In this document: one piece after another, positions 15,731 to 25,200 of the stretch | Layout: every line of letters starts with the position of its first letter | How positions within the stretch are numbered: the stretch's first letter is position 1 | From: an uncultured Lentisphaeria bacterium | GTDB lineage: Bacteria > Verrucomicrobiota > Lentisphaeria > Victivallales > Victivallaceae | Length of the DNA: 64,000 bases | NCBI GenBank assembly: GCA_949298075.1 | Contig: CASFVA010000026.1 | Location: forward strand, 1 to 64,000 | Direction of reading: 5' to 3' | Translations under genes and position numbers: made by a program | Notes under the pieces: model-generated | The model's database searches: none | Told to the model about the DNA's origin: nothing | What the model saw: the letters and a program-made list of their open reading frames with translations, nothing else

Positions 15731-16630
15731 TCAATGAGGGAGGCGGCGCAGGAAATAGCGTTTGAAGAACCGTTCCGGATCCAGGGAACGCTTGGCGTGA
15801 CGCAAGGTTTCCTCATTCATGTCCTGCTCGCGGTTCATGAACTTGGCCTTGCCGCGCAATGCGATGGCCAGCTGCCAGGTCAGCGTCTGGGAGGCTCCCT
15901 TAACCGAGTGATCGGCCTTTTCAAAATGAACGTCGACCGTGTCGGAGGGCAGCATGCTGTAGACCGACAGTCCGGCCGGATAACCCGGTTCGGCGTACAG
16001 AATGATGCCGCCCAGCCCCAGCTGTTCAAAGTTGTCCCAGGCCCGGCGCATGGCCAGCTCTTCCTCCTCCAGGAACTCGCAGTGCTCCAGCCGGGAGTTT
16101 AGTTCGGTCGCCAGCCTTGCGGCGATTGGAATCTCCCCGGCGGTGATCCGGCGGACTTCCGCATAAGGCCAGTTGGCCTGGAACTGTTTGACCAGATTGT
16201 GTTTTTTGCGGAGTTTCGGTCCGGTGAAAGTGGCGATCTTGTCCACCGAAAACAGGTAGTCGATCGCACCCTCGTCAAATTCGATTTCGAAGTCGTGTCC
16301 GCACTCGGGATGACGATCCAGAAACTCCTCCGGCACATCGTAGATGCCGCCGTCAGTCAGTCCGGCCGCCATGAAGGCGTCGCAGATTTCACGCAGTTCA
16401 TCCGGCGTCGTCCACTGCCCGATCGGATAGTGGATGGTGCGCATCACCCGCTCGTATACAACCAGACGGTCGCCGCAGTCGACAAATTCCAGCTGATAGG
16501 GTTCCTGGTAGGCGAAAAGGTTCACAAAACTGCATTCGCAGCTCTGGCTGTGCATCTTTTCCAGTTCGACATCGAAACGGCGGCGATCACTCAGAACAAT
16601 CGGCCGCAGGGAATTCAAATCAATTTTCAT
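15731..16630 (-). CDS. DUF2156 family protein (phosphatidylglycerol lysyltransferase C-terminal domain-like)
   Basis: A 299-residue soluble protein matching DUF2156, the tandem GNAT-like fold also found at the C-terminus of the aminoacyl-phosphatidylglycerol synthase MprF. Visible blocks include LRPIVLSDRRRFD, CSFVNLFAYQEPY, LRKKHNLVKQF and FMNREQDMNEETLRHAKRSL, all typical of the stand-alone family. No membrane domain is present. It starts seven bases after the mreB stop and is probably translated from the same message, hinting at a role in the cell envelope. The actual reaction is unknown. Confidence 0.83.
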   Translation of the reverse strand: MKIDLNSLRPIVLSDRRRFDVELEKMHSQSCECSFVNLFAYQEPYQLEFVDCGDRLVVYERVMRTIHYPIGQWTTPDELREICDAFMAAGLTDGGIYDVPEEFLDRHPECGHDFEIEFDEGAIDYLFSVDKIATFTGPKLRKKHNLVKQFQANWPYAEVRRITAGEIPIAARLATELNSRLEHCEFLEEEELAMRRAWDNFEQLGLGGIILYAEPGYPAGLSVYSMLPSDTVDVHFEKADHSVKGASQTLTWQLAIALRGKAKFMNREQDMNEETLRHAKRSLDPERFFKRYFLRRLPH

Positions 16631-16637
16631 AGTGCTG

Positions 16638-17663
16638 TCAATTGGACCAGATACTGTCTTCCTGGAGCATGACGCCGGTGCCGCGCACCACGGCGTTGAG
16701 CGGCTCGTCGGAAACGAAAACCGGCAGACCGGTCTCTTCGGTTAAGAGTTTGTCGAGCCCGGCCAGCAGCGCGCCGCCGCCGGCCAGCATGATGCCGCGG
16801 TCGATCAGGTCGGCGGCGAGATCGGGCGGACATTTTTCCAGGGTGTCACGGACCGCTTCGATGATCGAAGTGATCGGCTCCTGGAGGGCGATGCGGATTT
16901 CCGCCGCCGTGACCCGGACGGTCTTGGGCACTCGGGAAACCAGGTCCAGCCCTTTGACGTCGAGGCTGTCGTCATCCTTGACCGGATAGGCGCTGCCGAG
17001 CCGGATCTTGATCTGTTCGGCGGTGAGTTCGCCGATCATGAGATTGTAGACCTTGCGCAGGTGCTGAGTGATGGCCGCGTCAAGTTCGTCGCCGCCCACC
17101 CGGACGCTTTTGGAGCCGACGATTCCCGACAGTGAGATCACCGCCACCTCGGTGGTTCCGCCGCCGATGTCGACAATCATGCTTCCGGAGGGTTCGGCCA
17201 CGGGCAGACCGACTCCGACCGCCGCGGCCATGGGTTCTTCGACCAGCACCACCTCGCCGGCTCCGGCGTGGCGGGCGCTGTCTTTGACGGCGCGGTTTTC
17301 GACCTCGGTGATGCCGGAGGGAACAGCCACCAGCACCCGGGGATGCAGCAGACGTTTGCGCCAGGGCATGGCTTTGATCGCCTTCTGAATGAAATAGCGG
17401 AGCATTTCCTCGGTGATTTCAAAATTGGCGATGACGCCGTCCTTCATCGGACGGATGGCGCTGATGTTGCCCGGGGTTTTACCCAGCATGTCCTTGGCCT
17501 CGCTGCCGACCGCCAGAACTTCCCGGGTGTTGACCTTGATCGCCACGACCGACGGTTCGGCCAGAACTACGCCGTAGTCCCGGACATAGACCAGACAGTT
17601 GGCGGTTCCGAGGTCGATGCCGATATGGGTGGAGAACATCTTGGCCAGATATTGTGCGCTCAT
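16638..17663 (-). CDS. mreB: Rod shape-determining actin-like protein MreB
   Basis: A 341-residue bacterial actin. The phosphate-1 loop is IGIDLGTANCLVYV, phosphate-2 is MIVDIGGGTTEVAVISL, and the adenosine-site loop is LAGGGALLAGLDKLL. Length and motifs match MreB across the protein (VAVPSGITEVENRAV, VRVGGDELDAAI). It polymerises under the inner membrane with ATP to guide lateral peptidoglycan synthesis, normally with MreC, MreD and RodA, none of which is adjacent here. It is followed by the DUF2156 gene. The long AT-rich region upstream (17980-18060) probably contains its promoter. Confidence 0.96.
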   Translation of the reverse strand: MSAQYLAKMFSTHIGIDLGTANCLVYVRDYGVVLAEPSVVAIKVNTREVLAVGSEAKDMLGKTPGNISAIRPMKDGVIANFEITEEMLRYFIQKAIKAMPWRKRLLHPRVLVAVPSGITEVENRAVKDSARHAGAGEVVLVEEPMAAAVGVGLPVAEPSGSMIVDIGGGTTEVAVISLSGIVGSKSVRVGGDELDAAITQHLRKVYNLMIGELTAEQIKIRLGSAYPVKDDDSLDVKGLDLVSRVPKTVRVTAAEIRIALQEPITSIIEAVRDTLEKCPPDLAADLIDRGIMLAGGGALLAGLDKLLTEETGLPVFVSDEPLNAVVRGTGVMLQEDSIWSN

Positions 17664-18162
17664 ATGGAACCAACTCCTGATTTAAGCTGATTTGATTTCA
17701 AACCACCGCCGCTCAAAGCCCGGAATATTTTCCGGACCAGCCGGATTCCGCCGCCGGTTCCGGGAGATGCTCCCGGAGGTTTCCCGCCGCGACGGCGCTC
17801 CGCACGACCGGTCTGCGGCGCCACTGCCGCCGCTCACCCGGTCCGGACTTGCCTGAAACTCCGGCAGCCCAAACAGTCCGCGGCCCCGGTCGGGATTCGC
17901 CTGAAAACGCGATAAACCGAATCCCGCTCCGCGAACCGCACTGCACGGATCCGGCCGGAGCGTACCGCGGAATCCTGCAACTTATATAATAAACTTTATT
18001 TTCAGGGAAAATACAAGCAAAACCATGAATAAACCTTGAAAAAAAGCCATATTGCGCGATCAATTGTTGCAAAAAAACCTCCGGAATGATATTTTAAAAG
18101 AATACCGGGCACTCCGGAATGCAACAATCAATGCCGGGTTGGATGGCCGGACAGGCGCAGCT
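17664..18162. other. Divergent intergenic region between mreB and a glycosyltransferase gene
   Basis: About 500 bp. A 9-bp stem, CGGGATTCG (17891-17899) pairing with CGAATCCCG (17918-17926) around an 18-base loop, lies in the likely mreB leader. The stretch 17980-18060 is strongly AT-rich and could hold the mreB promoter (a weak TTGCTT/TAAAGT pair is present on the minus strand). A good plus-strand promoter is at 18067-18095. Confidence 0.5.
18067..18095 (+). promoter_or_regulatory. Sigma-70-type promoter for the glycosyltransferase 9 gene
   Basis: TTGCAA (18067-18072), 17 bp spacer, TATTTT (18090-18095), about 65 bp before the ATG at 18163. Confidence 0.55.
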
Positions 18163-19290
18163 ATGAAGAAACATGAAGTCATAAGACTGGATATCCGCCG
18201 GGATTATCCGGCTCCGCCGCTGGAGTCCGTGACGATCCCCGACGGCGTCTGGCGCAATGGATTGCTGGTGCGTATGCCCAACCATCTCGGGGATGCGGTG
18301 ATGGCGCTGCCGGCTCTGACGATGCTGAGAAAGCGGATCCCGGAGCATTGTTCACTCCAGATTCTGGCTCCGGAATACCAGCGGCCGCTTTATGAACGGC
18401 TATCCATGGTCGACGGTTTCACCGGACTGCGGAAACTGCACCGCCGCTGGAGCGGTGAGGAATTCATGGCGGTGCGGCGGCTGCGCTGCGGCGTCGGCGT
18501 GTTTTTCACCAATTCACTGCGGGACGCCCTGCTGCTGAGACTGGCCGGGGTCGGGCGGCTGTACGGCGCCGCGGCCCGCGGACGCGGCGCACTGCTGACC
18601 CATGCGTTCTGCTTTGCTCCGCGCCGGCGCGGTCAGCCCTCCGGCGAACATCAGGCCAACCGCTGCATGGCGCTGGCCCGGGCGCTGGGAGCTCCGGAAT
18701 GGGATGGCCGGCTGCCGGAATTTCAGTTTAAAATAGCTCCCGAAGAACTCAGACCAGAACTCGCCGCGCTAATTGCTCATCCCCGACTGCTCTGCCTGGG
18801 TGCGGGCGCGGCCTACGGCGCGGCCAAGCGCTGGCCGGCCGCCGGATTCCGGGAAGTGGCGCGGTTCTGGATTGAGCACGGTGGAATTGCCGCCGTCGCG
18901 GGAGGCGGGGCGGAACGCCAGGTCGGCGACGAGGTGATTGCCGGACTGGACCAGCGGAAAGCGTTCAACCTCTGCGGCCGTACCGGACTTACGGAGCTGA
19001 TGCATTTGCTGCGGTGTTCGCGGCTGATTGTCGCCAACGACTCCGGAATCATGCACCTCGGCGCGGCGCTGGGCCGGCCGGGGGTGGCGGTGTTCGGCCC
19101 CACCGATCTCACGGCGACCGGGCCGGTTTCCGACTCGTGGTGGCTGATCCGGGGCACGGCGGATTGCGCGCCCTGTTTTCGGCGGGAATGCCCGGGCGGC
19201 AGTGCCGGATGCATAGCCGGCATCGGGCCCGGTGAAGTTATTGCCGCGGTCCGGGAGATCTGCGCCCGGTACGCAGTCAACCTGCAATGA
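18163..19290 (+). CDS. Glycosyltransferase family 9, ADP-heptose:LPS heptosyltransferase-like
   Basis: A 375-residue GT-B enzyme. The acceptor-side motif VRMPNHLGDAVMALPAL, the donor-side GAAYGAAKRWPAAGF and NDSGIMHLGAALGRPGVAVF are the hallmarks of the WaaF/WaaC family, which add heptose to the lipopolysaccharide core at the cytosolic face of the inner membrane. The sequence is closest in pattern to heptosyltransferase II, but other GT9 members use different sugars, so no symbol is assigned. ATG at 18163 is chosen; the frame is open upstream but the DNA there is promoter. Four bases separate it from the next gene, and lpxC follows 1 kb downstream, consistent with LPS assembly. Confidence 0.87.
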   Translation: MKKHEVIRLDIRRDYPAPPLESVTIPDGVWRNGLLVRMPNHLGDAVMALPALTMLRKRIPEHCSLQILAPEYQRPLYERLSMVDGFTGLRKLHRRWSGEEFMAVRRLRCGVGVFFTNSLRDALLLRLAGVGRLYGAAARGRGALLTHAFCFAPRRRGQPSGEHQANRCMALARALGAPEWDGRLPEFQFKIAPEELRPELAALIAHPRLLCLGAGAAYGAAKRWPAAGFREVARFWIEHGGIAAVAGGGAERQVGDEVIAGLDQRKAFNLCGRTGLTELMHLLRCSRLIVANDSGIMHLGAALGRPGVAVFGPTDLTATGPVSDSWWLIRGTADCAPCFRRECPGGSAGCIAGIGPGEVIAAVREICARYAVNLQ

Positions 19291-19294
19291 CGCC

Positions 19295-20200
19295 ATGCTG
19301 ATACTGGGGGTTTTATCCGGACTGGGCACCGCCCTGCTGCAGTCGACGTCCTATCTGTGCAGCGCTTCGTTCATGAGCCGGTACCGGTCGTCGGTGCGCT
19401 TGGTGGTGTTTTCCCAGCTGGTGATGGGGGTCGTCGGCGCCGTGACGCTGCCATTCACGCTCTCGCCGGAAGTGACGCGGGCGCTGCCCGGAATGATTCC
19501 GTGGCTGGTGTTGTGGATCATAGTGTTTTCGATCGGTCAATTCGGTTTTTTTTCCGCGCTGCGGACAATTGAGCCGAGCCGGATGTCCTCGCTGCTGGGC
19601 CTGAAAATTCCGGTGCTGGCGCTGATGTACACCGTGACTGCCGCAGTGCCTTTGGGCTGGATCCGCTGGCTGGCGGTGCTGTTGAGCTGCATTTCTGCCG
19701 TGGGCATGAATTGGAGCGGCGGAGTCCGTTTCTCCCGGCGCGGCATCTGCTGGCTGGCGGTGACCCTGGTGGCCTATGCGCTGACGGACCTGGTTGAGAC
19801 CCGGCTGGTGACCATGCCGGCGGGCGGCAGCCTGATCCGGAATGCGTTCGCGGTGGGCGCTCTCTGTTATCTCGTGCTGGGAATTGCCACGCTGCCGCTG
19901 CTCCGGCGGTTCCGCTTCACCCGGCGTCAGTTTGTGCTGGCGGTGCCGTTCGCGGTGACGTGGTATCTGTCGCAGATGCTGTTGTTTGTCTGCTTCGGCA
20001 GCATCGGAACGGTGTTCGGCAATGTGATTCAGGCTTCCCGCGGTGTGATGTCCGTTGCGATGGGCTGGCTGCTGCTGCGCCGGAACGGCCCGGGCTGCGG
20101 CGAAACCGGCATTTCCGGACGGATGTGGCTGCGGCGGCTGGCGGCGGCCATTCTGATGATGCTCGGAATCGCGCTCTATTCGCTGGCGGAAAGGTTGTAA
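19295..20200 (+). CDS. EamA-like (DMT superfamily) multi-pass membrane protein
   Basis: A 301-residue integral membrane protein with about ten predicted helices in two similar halves, the drug/metabolite transporter pattern. Charged turns between helices (SFMSRYRSSVR, RTIEPSRMSSLLGLKIP) match the EamA repeat, in which an SS/LG helix follows a short re-entrant loop. Substrates vary widely in this superfamily; some members flip lipid-linked sugars. Placement four bases after an LPS glycosyltransferase gene makes an envelope-precursor or lipid role plausible, but this is inference. Confidence 0.75.
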   Translation: MLILGVLSGLGTALLQSTSYLCSASFMSRYRSSVRLVVFSQLVMGVVGAVTLPFTLSPEVTRALPGMIPWLVLWIIVFSIGQFGFFSALRTIEPSRMSSLLGLKIPVLALMYTVTAAVPLGWIRWLAVLLSCISAVGMNWSGGVRFSRRGICWLAVTLVAYALTDLVETRLVTMPAGGSLIRNAFAVGALCYLVLGIATLPLLRRFRFTRRQFVLAVPFAVTWYLSQMLLFVCFGSIGTVFGNVIQASRGVMSVAMGWLLLRRNGPGCGETGISGRMWLRRLAAAILMMLGIALYSLAERL

Positions 20201-20223
20201 TTTTCGGGAATCCGGATTATATT
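20195..20223 (+). promoter_or_regulatory. Sigma-70-type promoter for lpxC
   Basis: TTGTAA (20195-20200), 17 bp spacer, TATATT (20218-20223). The -35 overlaps the stop codon of the preceding gene. The predicted leader is about 110 nt. Confidence 0.6.
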
Positions 20224-20339
20224 ATCTCCCATCGGCTTCTGTCGGTGGGGATATCAACATTGGCCTCCGGTTTTCCGGATCGGTCCGGCCGGTTCGGTCG
20301 GCGGAACCGGAGCGGCTATAATCGGGAATTTATTTACAG

Positions 20340-21206
20340 ATGACGGCAAAACAGCAAACCATCGCCGGTTCGGCGTTTATTTCCGGAATCGCACTGCACA
20401 CCGGGGCGCGGGCAACACTGAGACTGCTCCCGGGGGCGGAAAACACCGGAATCGTCTTCCGGCGGGTCGATCTGCCCGGGCGGCCGGAGGTGCGGGCGCT
20501 GGCTTCCAATGTGGTGGATGTTCAGCGCGGCACGTCAATCGGCGTAGCCGGCGGTGCGGTGGTCTACACGGTTGAACACATCATGTCCGCGCTGCACGCC
20601 TGCCGGGTGGACAACTGCGTGGTTGAGATGGACGGCATGGAACCGCCGATCTGCGACGGCAGTTCTCTGCCGTATTACCGGATGATTGAGAGCGCGGGAA
20701 TCGTCGAACAGGCGGCCCCGGCCCTGAGTTTCACTCCGGCGGCGCCGGTCTGGGCGGAGCAGGGTTCCAGCAAAGTGGTGCTGCTGCCCGATCCGGAAAA
20801 ACTCAGCATCAGCTGCGTCACTTCCTTCAAAGGGTGTCCATTCGACCCGCAGTATCAGGAGTATACGCTTGATTCCGGGAGTTACGGCACTGAAATCGCC
20901 CCCGGCCGCACCTTTGTGGACTATGCCGACCTCAAACAGCTGCTGGCGGTCGGACTGGTCAAGGGGGGCAGCCTGGACGCGGCGGCGATCATCCACGACG
21001 GTGCCATCATCTGCAAGGAGAAACTGCGCTTCAGCAATGAGATTGTCCGGCACAAGATTCTGGACCTGATCGGCGATCTCTTCCTGGCCGGCCGGCGCAT
21101 CACCGGGCGGGTGATCGCGGTCAAACCCGGACATCCGCGCAACGTCGAGCTGGCCGGCAAGCTGCTCAGGGAAATTCTGTCAACCCAGTCCGGAACGGAG
21201 AATTGA
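20340..21206 (+). CDS. lpxC: UDP-3-O-acyl-N-acetylglucosamine deacetylase
   Basis: A 288-residue zinc deacetylase that commits UDP-acyl-GlcNAc to lipid A synthesis in the cytosol. The three zinc ligands fall at H80 in YTVEHIMSAL, H238 and D242 in VRHKILDLIGD, nearly the same numbering as in Escherichia coli, and the catalytic H265 lies in KPGHPRNVEL. MDGMEPPICDGSS is the conserved dimer-core loop. The C-terminus ends with the deacetylase domain; it is not fused to FabZ as in Bacteroidetes. Instead a separate FabZ-FabZ gene begins four bases after the stop, so the pair is translated together. Confidence 0.96.
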   Translation: MTAKQQTIAGSAFISGIALHTGARATLRLLPGAENTGIVFRRVDLPGRPEVRALASNVVDVQRGTSIGVAGGAVVYTVEHIMSALHACRVDNCVVEMDGMEPPICDGSSLPYYRMIESAGIVEQAAPALSFTPAAPVWAEQGSSKVVLLPDPEKLSISCVTSFKGCPFDPQYQEYTLDSGSYGTEIAPGRTFVDYADLKQLLAVGLVKGGSLDAAAIIHDGAIICKEKLRFSNEIVRHKILDLIGDLFLAGRRITGRVIAVKPGHPRNVELAGKLLREILSTQSGTEN

Positions 21207-21210
21207 CATC

Positions 21211-22125
21211 ATGAAATTATTCACCATCAAAGACATTCGCAAGATCATCCGCCGGCGATCTCCGCTGTTGATGCTTGATCGGGCGGTCGCCGGTGACGAC
21301 GGCACTTACACGGCAATCAAGAATGTTACGGCCAACGAGCCGTTTTTCGCCGGACATTTTCCGAACCATCCGATTGTTCCCGGGGTGCTGCAGGTCGAAG
21401 CCATGAAGCAGCTCGGCGAGCTGGCGGCCGGGGAGAAACTGGATCCCTCCGGAACCGGCGACATCTATATCCGCAAAGCGGAAAAAGTCAAGTTCCGCCG
21501 GCCCAATCTGCCGGGTGACCGGCTGCTGATTACGGCGGCGGTGGAGGAGCTTTCAGCGGAAACGGCGGTGATCAGGGCGGCGGTGCGCAACAACGGCGGC
21601 GCCGCCAGCGAGGCGATTCTGACGCTGGGCGTGCGGCCGCGGACGGCTCCGGAATCGATGCCCTGTGGTTTCGACGAGTTCGACCGCACCGATTCGGCGC
21701 CGATGGACATCAACCGGATCATGTCGGTCATTCCGCACCGGTTCCCCTTCCTGCTGATTGATCACATTGCACTGATCGACGGCGACCGGGTGGTGGCGGT
21801 CAAGAATATCAGCGCCAACGAAAGCTGTTTCGCCTCCGAGGACTCCGATTACCTGGCCATGCCGGAGTCGCTGCTTTGCGAGATCTGCGCCCAGGCGGGC
21901 TGTTCCTGTGTGCTCGCCCGGCCGGAAAACGCCGGAAAACTCGGATATTTCATGGCGATCGAACGAGCGGAATCCTTTGCTCCGGTGTTTCCGGGCGACC
22001 GGCTGGTGGTGGATATGGTGCTGCCGCCGGGCAAGTCCAAGTTCGGAAAGGGGGCGTGCACCGTGACCGTGGACGGCAGAAAGGTGTTTGAGATTGCGAT
22101 GATGTTCGCTATTGTGGACGCCTGA
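21211..22125 (+). CDS. Tandem FabZ-like hot-dog protein (3-hydroxyacyl-ACP dehydratase fusion)
   Basis: A 304-residue protein with two hot-dog domains. Domain 1 (1-145) keeps the FabZ active site: FFAGHFPNHPIVPGVLQVEA with H49 and E63. Domain 2 (165-304) keeps the entry motif IPHRFPFLLID and the glutamate in LLCEICAQAG (E224), but the GHFP loop is replaced by FASEDSDYLAMPES, so its catalytic His is lost. FabZ is normally about 150 residues and works as a homodimer, so this chain may form a pseudo-dimer with one active site. It would dehydrate 3-hydroxyacyl-ACP in fatty acid synthesis; its coupling to lpxC balances phospholipid and lipid A precursors. A strong terminator follows. Confidence 0.85.
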   Translation: MKLFTIKDIRKIIRRRSPLLMLDRAVAGDDGTYTAIKNVTANEPFFAGHFPNHPIVPGVLQVEAMKQLGELAAGEKLDPSGTGDIYIRKAEKVKFRRPNLPGDRLLITAAVEELSAETAVIRAAVRNNGGAASEAILTLGVRPRTAPESMPCGFDEFDRTDSAPMDINRIMSVIPHRFPFLLIDHIALIDGDRVVAVKNISANESCFASEDSDYLAMPESLLCEICAQAGCSCVLARPENAGKLGYFMAIERAESFAPVFPGDRLVVDMVLPPGKSKFGKGACTVTVDGRKVFEIAMMFAIVDA

Positions 22126-22133
22126 AATTCAGT

Positions 22134-22165
22134 AAAAAGCGGCGGGAAAATCCCGCCGCTTTTTT
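22134..22165 (+). terminator. Rho-independent terminator after the lpxC/FabZ unit
   Basis: AAAGCGGCGGGA pairs with TCCCGCCGCTTT around a three-base loop and runs into a stretch of T residues. It ends the envelope operon nine bases after the stop codon and is the cleanest terminator in the window. Confidence 0.9.
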
Positions 22166-22191
22166 ATAGGCCGCAAGCATGGGTTGTGCGG

Positions 22192-22220
22192 TTGCAAAAA
22201 ACGGCCGGATGGAGTATATT
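22192..22220 (+). promoter_or_regulatory. Sigma-70-type promoter for carB
   Basis: TTGCAA (22192-22197), 17 bp spacer, TATATT (22215-22220). The transcript would start about 40 bp before the carB ATG. Confidence 0.65.
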
Positions 22221-22267
22221 ACAATGTTGTTTTATTGTTGTATTGCAGAAAGCGAGAGAGAGTTGTT

Positions 22268-25200
22268 ATGGCTAAACGCGAAGACATCAAAAAAATTCTG
22301 ATTATCGGTTCCGGACCGATCATCATCGGCCAGGCGTGCGAATTCGACTATTCGGGCACCCAGGCCTGCAAGGCGTTGAAAGAAAATGGCTACGAGGTGG
22401 TGCTGGCCAACTCCAATCCGGCCACGATCATGACCGATCCCGGCACGGCCGACCATACTTATATTGAGCCGCTGACTCCCGACAGCATCGAGCGGATCAT
22501 TGACCGGGAGCGTCCGGACGCCCTGCTGCCCAACCTCGGCGGTCAGACTGCGCTCAATCTGGCGATTTCGCTCCAGGAGTCCGGCGTACTGGAAAAATAC
22601 GGGGTCAAAGTCATTGGCGTCGACCTCGACGCGATCAAACGTGGCGAGGACCGCATTGAGTTCAAGTCCACGATGAACCGGCTCGGTATTCCGATGGCGA
22701 AGTCTGAACCGTGCTACTCGGTGGAGGAAGCCGAAAAGATCGCCCTGGAACTCGGGTATCCGGTAGTGCTGCGCCCGGCTTATACCATGGGCGGCACCGG
22801 TGGCGGCATTGTCTACAACGTTGAAGAACTGCGCACGGTGGTTTCCCGCGGTCTCGCCGCCAGCCTGATCGGGCAGGTGCTGGTCGAGGAGTGCGTGCTG
22901 GGCTGGGAAGAGCTGGAACTCGAGGTTGTGCGCGACGCCAAGGGCAACAAGATCACGGTCTGTTTCATTGAAAACGTCGATCCGATGGGGGTGCACACCG
23001 GAGACAGCTTCTGTGTGGCTCCCATGCTGACGGTGTCGCCTGAGGTGCAGGCCCGGCTGCAGGACTACAGTTACCGGATCGTCGATGCCATCGGCGTGAC
23101 CGGCGGCACCAATGTGCAGTTCGCGCATAATCGCGAGGACGGGCGCATCATTGTGATTGAAATCAATCCCCGTACCAGCCGGTCGAGCGCGCTGGCGAGC
23201 AAGGCAACCGGCTTCCCGATCGCCCGGGTGTCGACCAAGCTGGCCACCGGAGTCACGCTGGATGAGATTCCCTATTGGCGGGATGGAACCCTGGATAAAT
23301 ATACGCCGTCGGGCGATTATGTGGTTGCCAAGTTTGCGCGCTGGGCGTTCGAAAAGTTCCCGCAGGCGGTCGATCATCTCGGCACCCAGATGAAGGCGGT
23401 GGGCGAAGTCATGAGCATCGGGCGGGACTTCAAGGAAGCGTTCCAGAAGGCGATCCGCTCGCTGGAAATCGGCCGCAGCGGCCCGGGTCTGGTCAGGAAG
23501 ATCGAAAAACTGTCGCTGGAGGAGCTGCGTTCGTTGGTGGCGAATCCCTCCAGTGAACGTTTCTTCCATCTCTACGAGGCCTTCAAGAAGGGGTTGACGG
23601 CCGAGGATGCCCACCGGCTGACCAGCATCACCCGTTATTTCCTGGACGAGATCAAGGAGCTGGCCGACTTCGAGTGCCGGATTGCCAGATACAGCTGGAT
23701 GGCTCTGCCCGATGAAGACCTGCGCCAGGCCAAGAAATTCGCGTTTTCCGACAAATACCTGGCCCGTCTGTTCAACGTTCCGGAAAAGATGGTGCGCGAG
23801 CGCCGGCTGGCGCTGGGCTGTGTCGCCACGTTCCGGCGGGTGCCGGTCAGCGGGGTGGAGAACGCCGATTATTACTATTCGACCTATTCCGGGGCGCCCG
23901 ACGAGGTGCCGGTTTCCGACCGGCGCAAGATCATGGTTCTGGGCGGCGGTCCCAACCGGATCGGCCAGGGAATCGAATTTGACTACACCTGTGTGCATGC
24001 CGCGTTCGCCCTGCGCGATGCCGGTTACGAGTCGGTGCTGGTCAACTGCAATCCGGAGACGGTGTCGACCGATTACGATACCAGCGACAAGCTCTACTTC
24101 GAACCGCTGACCACCGAGGATGTGCTGGCCATCTACAACAAGGAGAAGCCCGAAGGAGTCATCGTCCAGTTCGGCGGTCAGACTCCGCTGAACATTGCGC
24201 AGGAACTCAAGGACGCCGGCGTGAAGATCATCGGCACCCAGCCCGAAGGTATCCGGCTGGCCGAGGACCGCGAATATTTCCGGGAGCGCATGATCGCACT
24301 CGACATCCGCCAGCCCGAGAGCGGCACCGCCCGCAGCCTGGAGGAAGCGGTGGAGCTCGGCCGGAAGATCGGTTATCCGGTGATGGTGCGTCCGTCGTTT
24401 GTGCTGGGCGGCCGGGGTATGGCGGTGATTTACGATGAGGCGATGCTGACGCGTTACGCGCTGGAGGCGATTCAGGTCAGTCCGGAATACCCGATGCTGA
24501 TCGACCGCTTCCTGGGGCATGCCATTGAATGCGAGGTTGACGCCGTGAGCGACGGCAAGGAGACCTTTGTGGCGTCGGTCATGGAGCACATTGAGCTGGC
24601 AGGCATTCATTCCGGCGATTCGGCCTGTTCGATTCCGCCGGTGACGCTGTCGCCGAAACACATCCGGAAAATCGAGGAAAAATCCGCCGCGATCGCCCGC
24701 GACTTCGGAGTGGTCGGCATTCTGAATGTGCAGTACGCGGTCTGCGAAGATGTTGTCTGGATCATCGAGGCCAATCCGCGGGCGTCGCGGACAGTGCCGG
24801 TGGTGGCCAAGGTGACCGGGGTGCCGCTGGCGCGCATTGCGACCAACCTGATGCTGGGCGAGACGCTGGAGGAACAGAAGAAATATCTCCGCCACCAGCC
24901 CCGGCATTACGTCGGAGTCAAGGAAGCGGTGTTTCCGTTCAACATGTTCCCCGAGGTGGATCCCATCCTGGGTCCTGAAATGCGGGCCACCGGCGAGGTG
25001 ATGGGCATTGCGCCGACTTTCGGAATGGCTTACTACAAAGCGCAGCAGGCGGCCGGTTCCCGGCTGCCGCTGTCGGGCAAGGTGCTGATTTCGGTGGCTG
25101 AGCGCGAACGCGCCGACCTCAAGCCGATTGTCCAGATGCTTTCGGAAATGGGTTTTGAGCTGTATGCCACGGAGGGTACGGGCGAATATCTGAAGTCCGA

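Noticed and set aside
18163-20200. tRNA or small RNA genes between or around the envelope genes
   Set aside because: No cloverleaf, T-loop consensus or intergenic space of suitable size was found here or elsewhere in the window.
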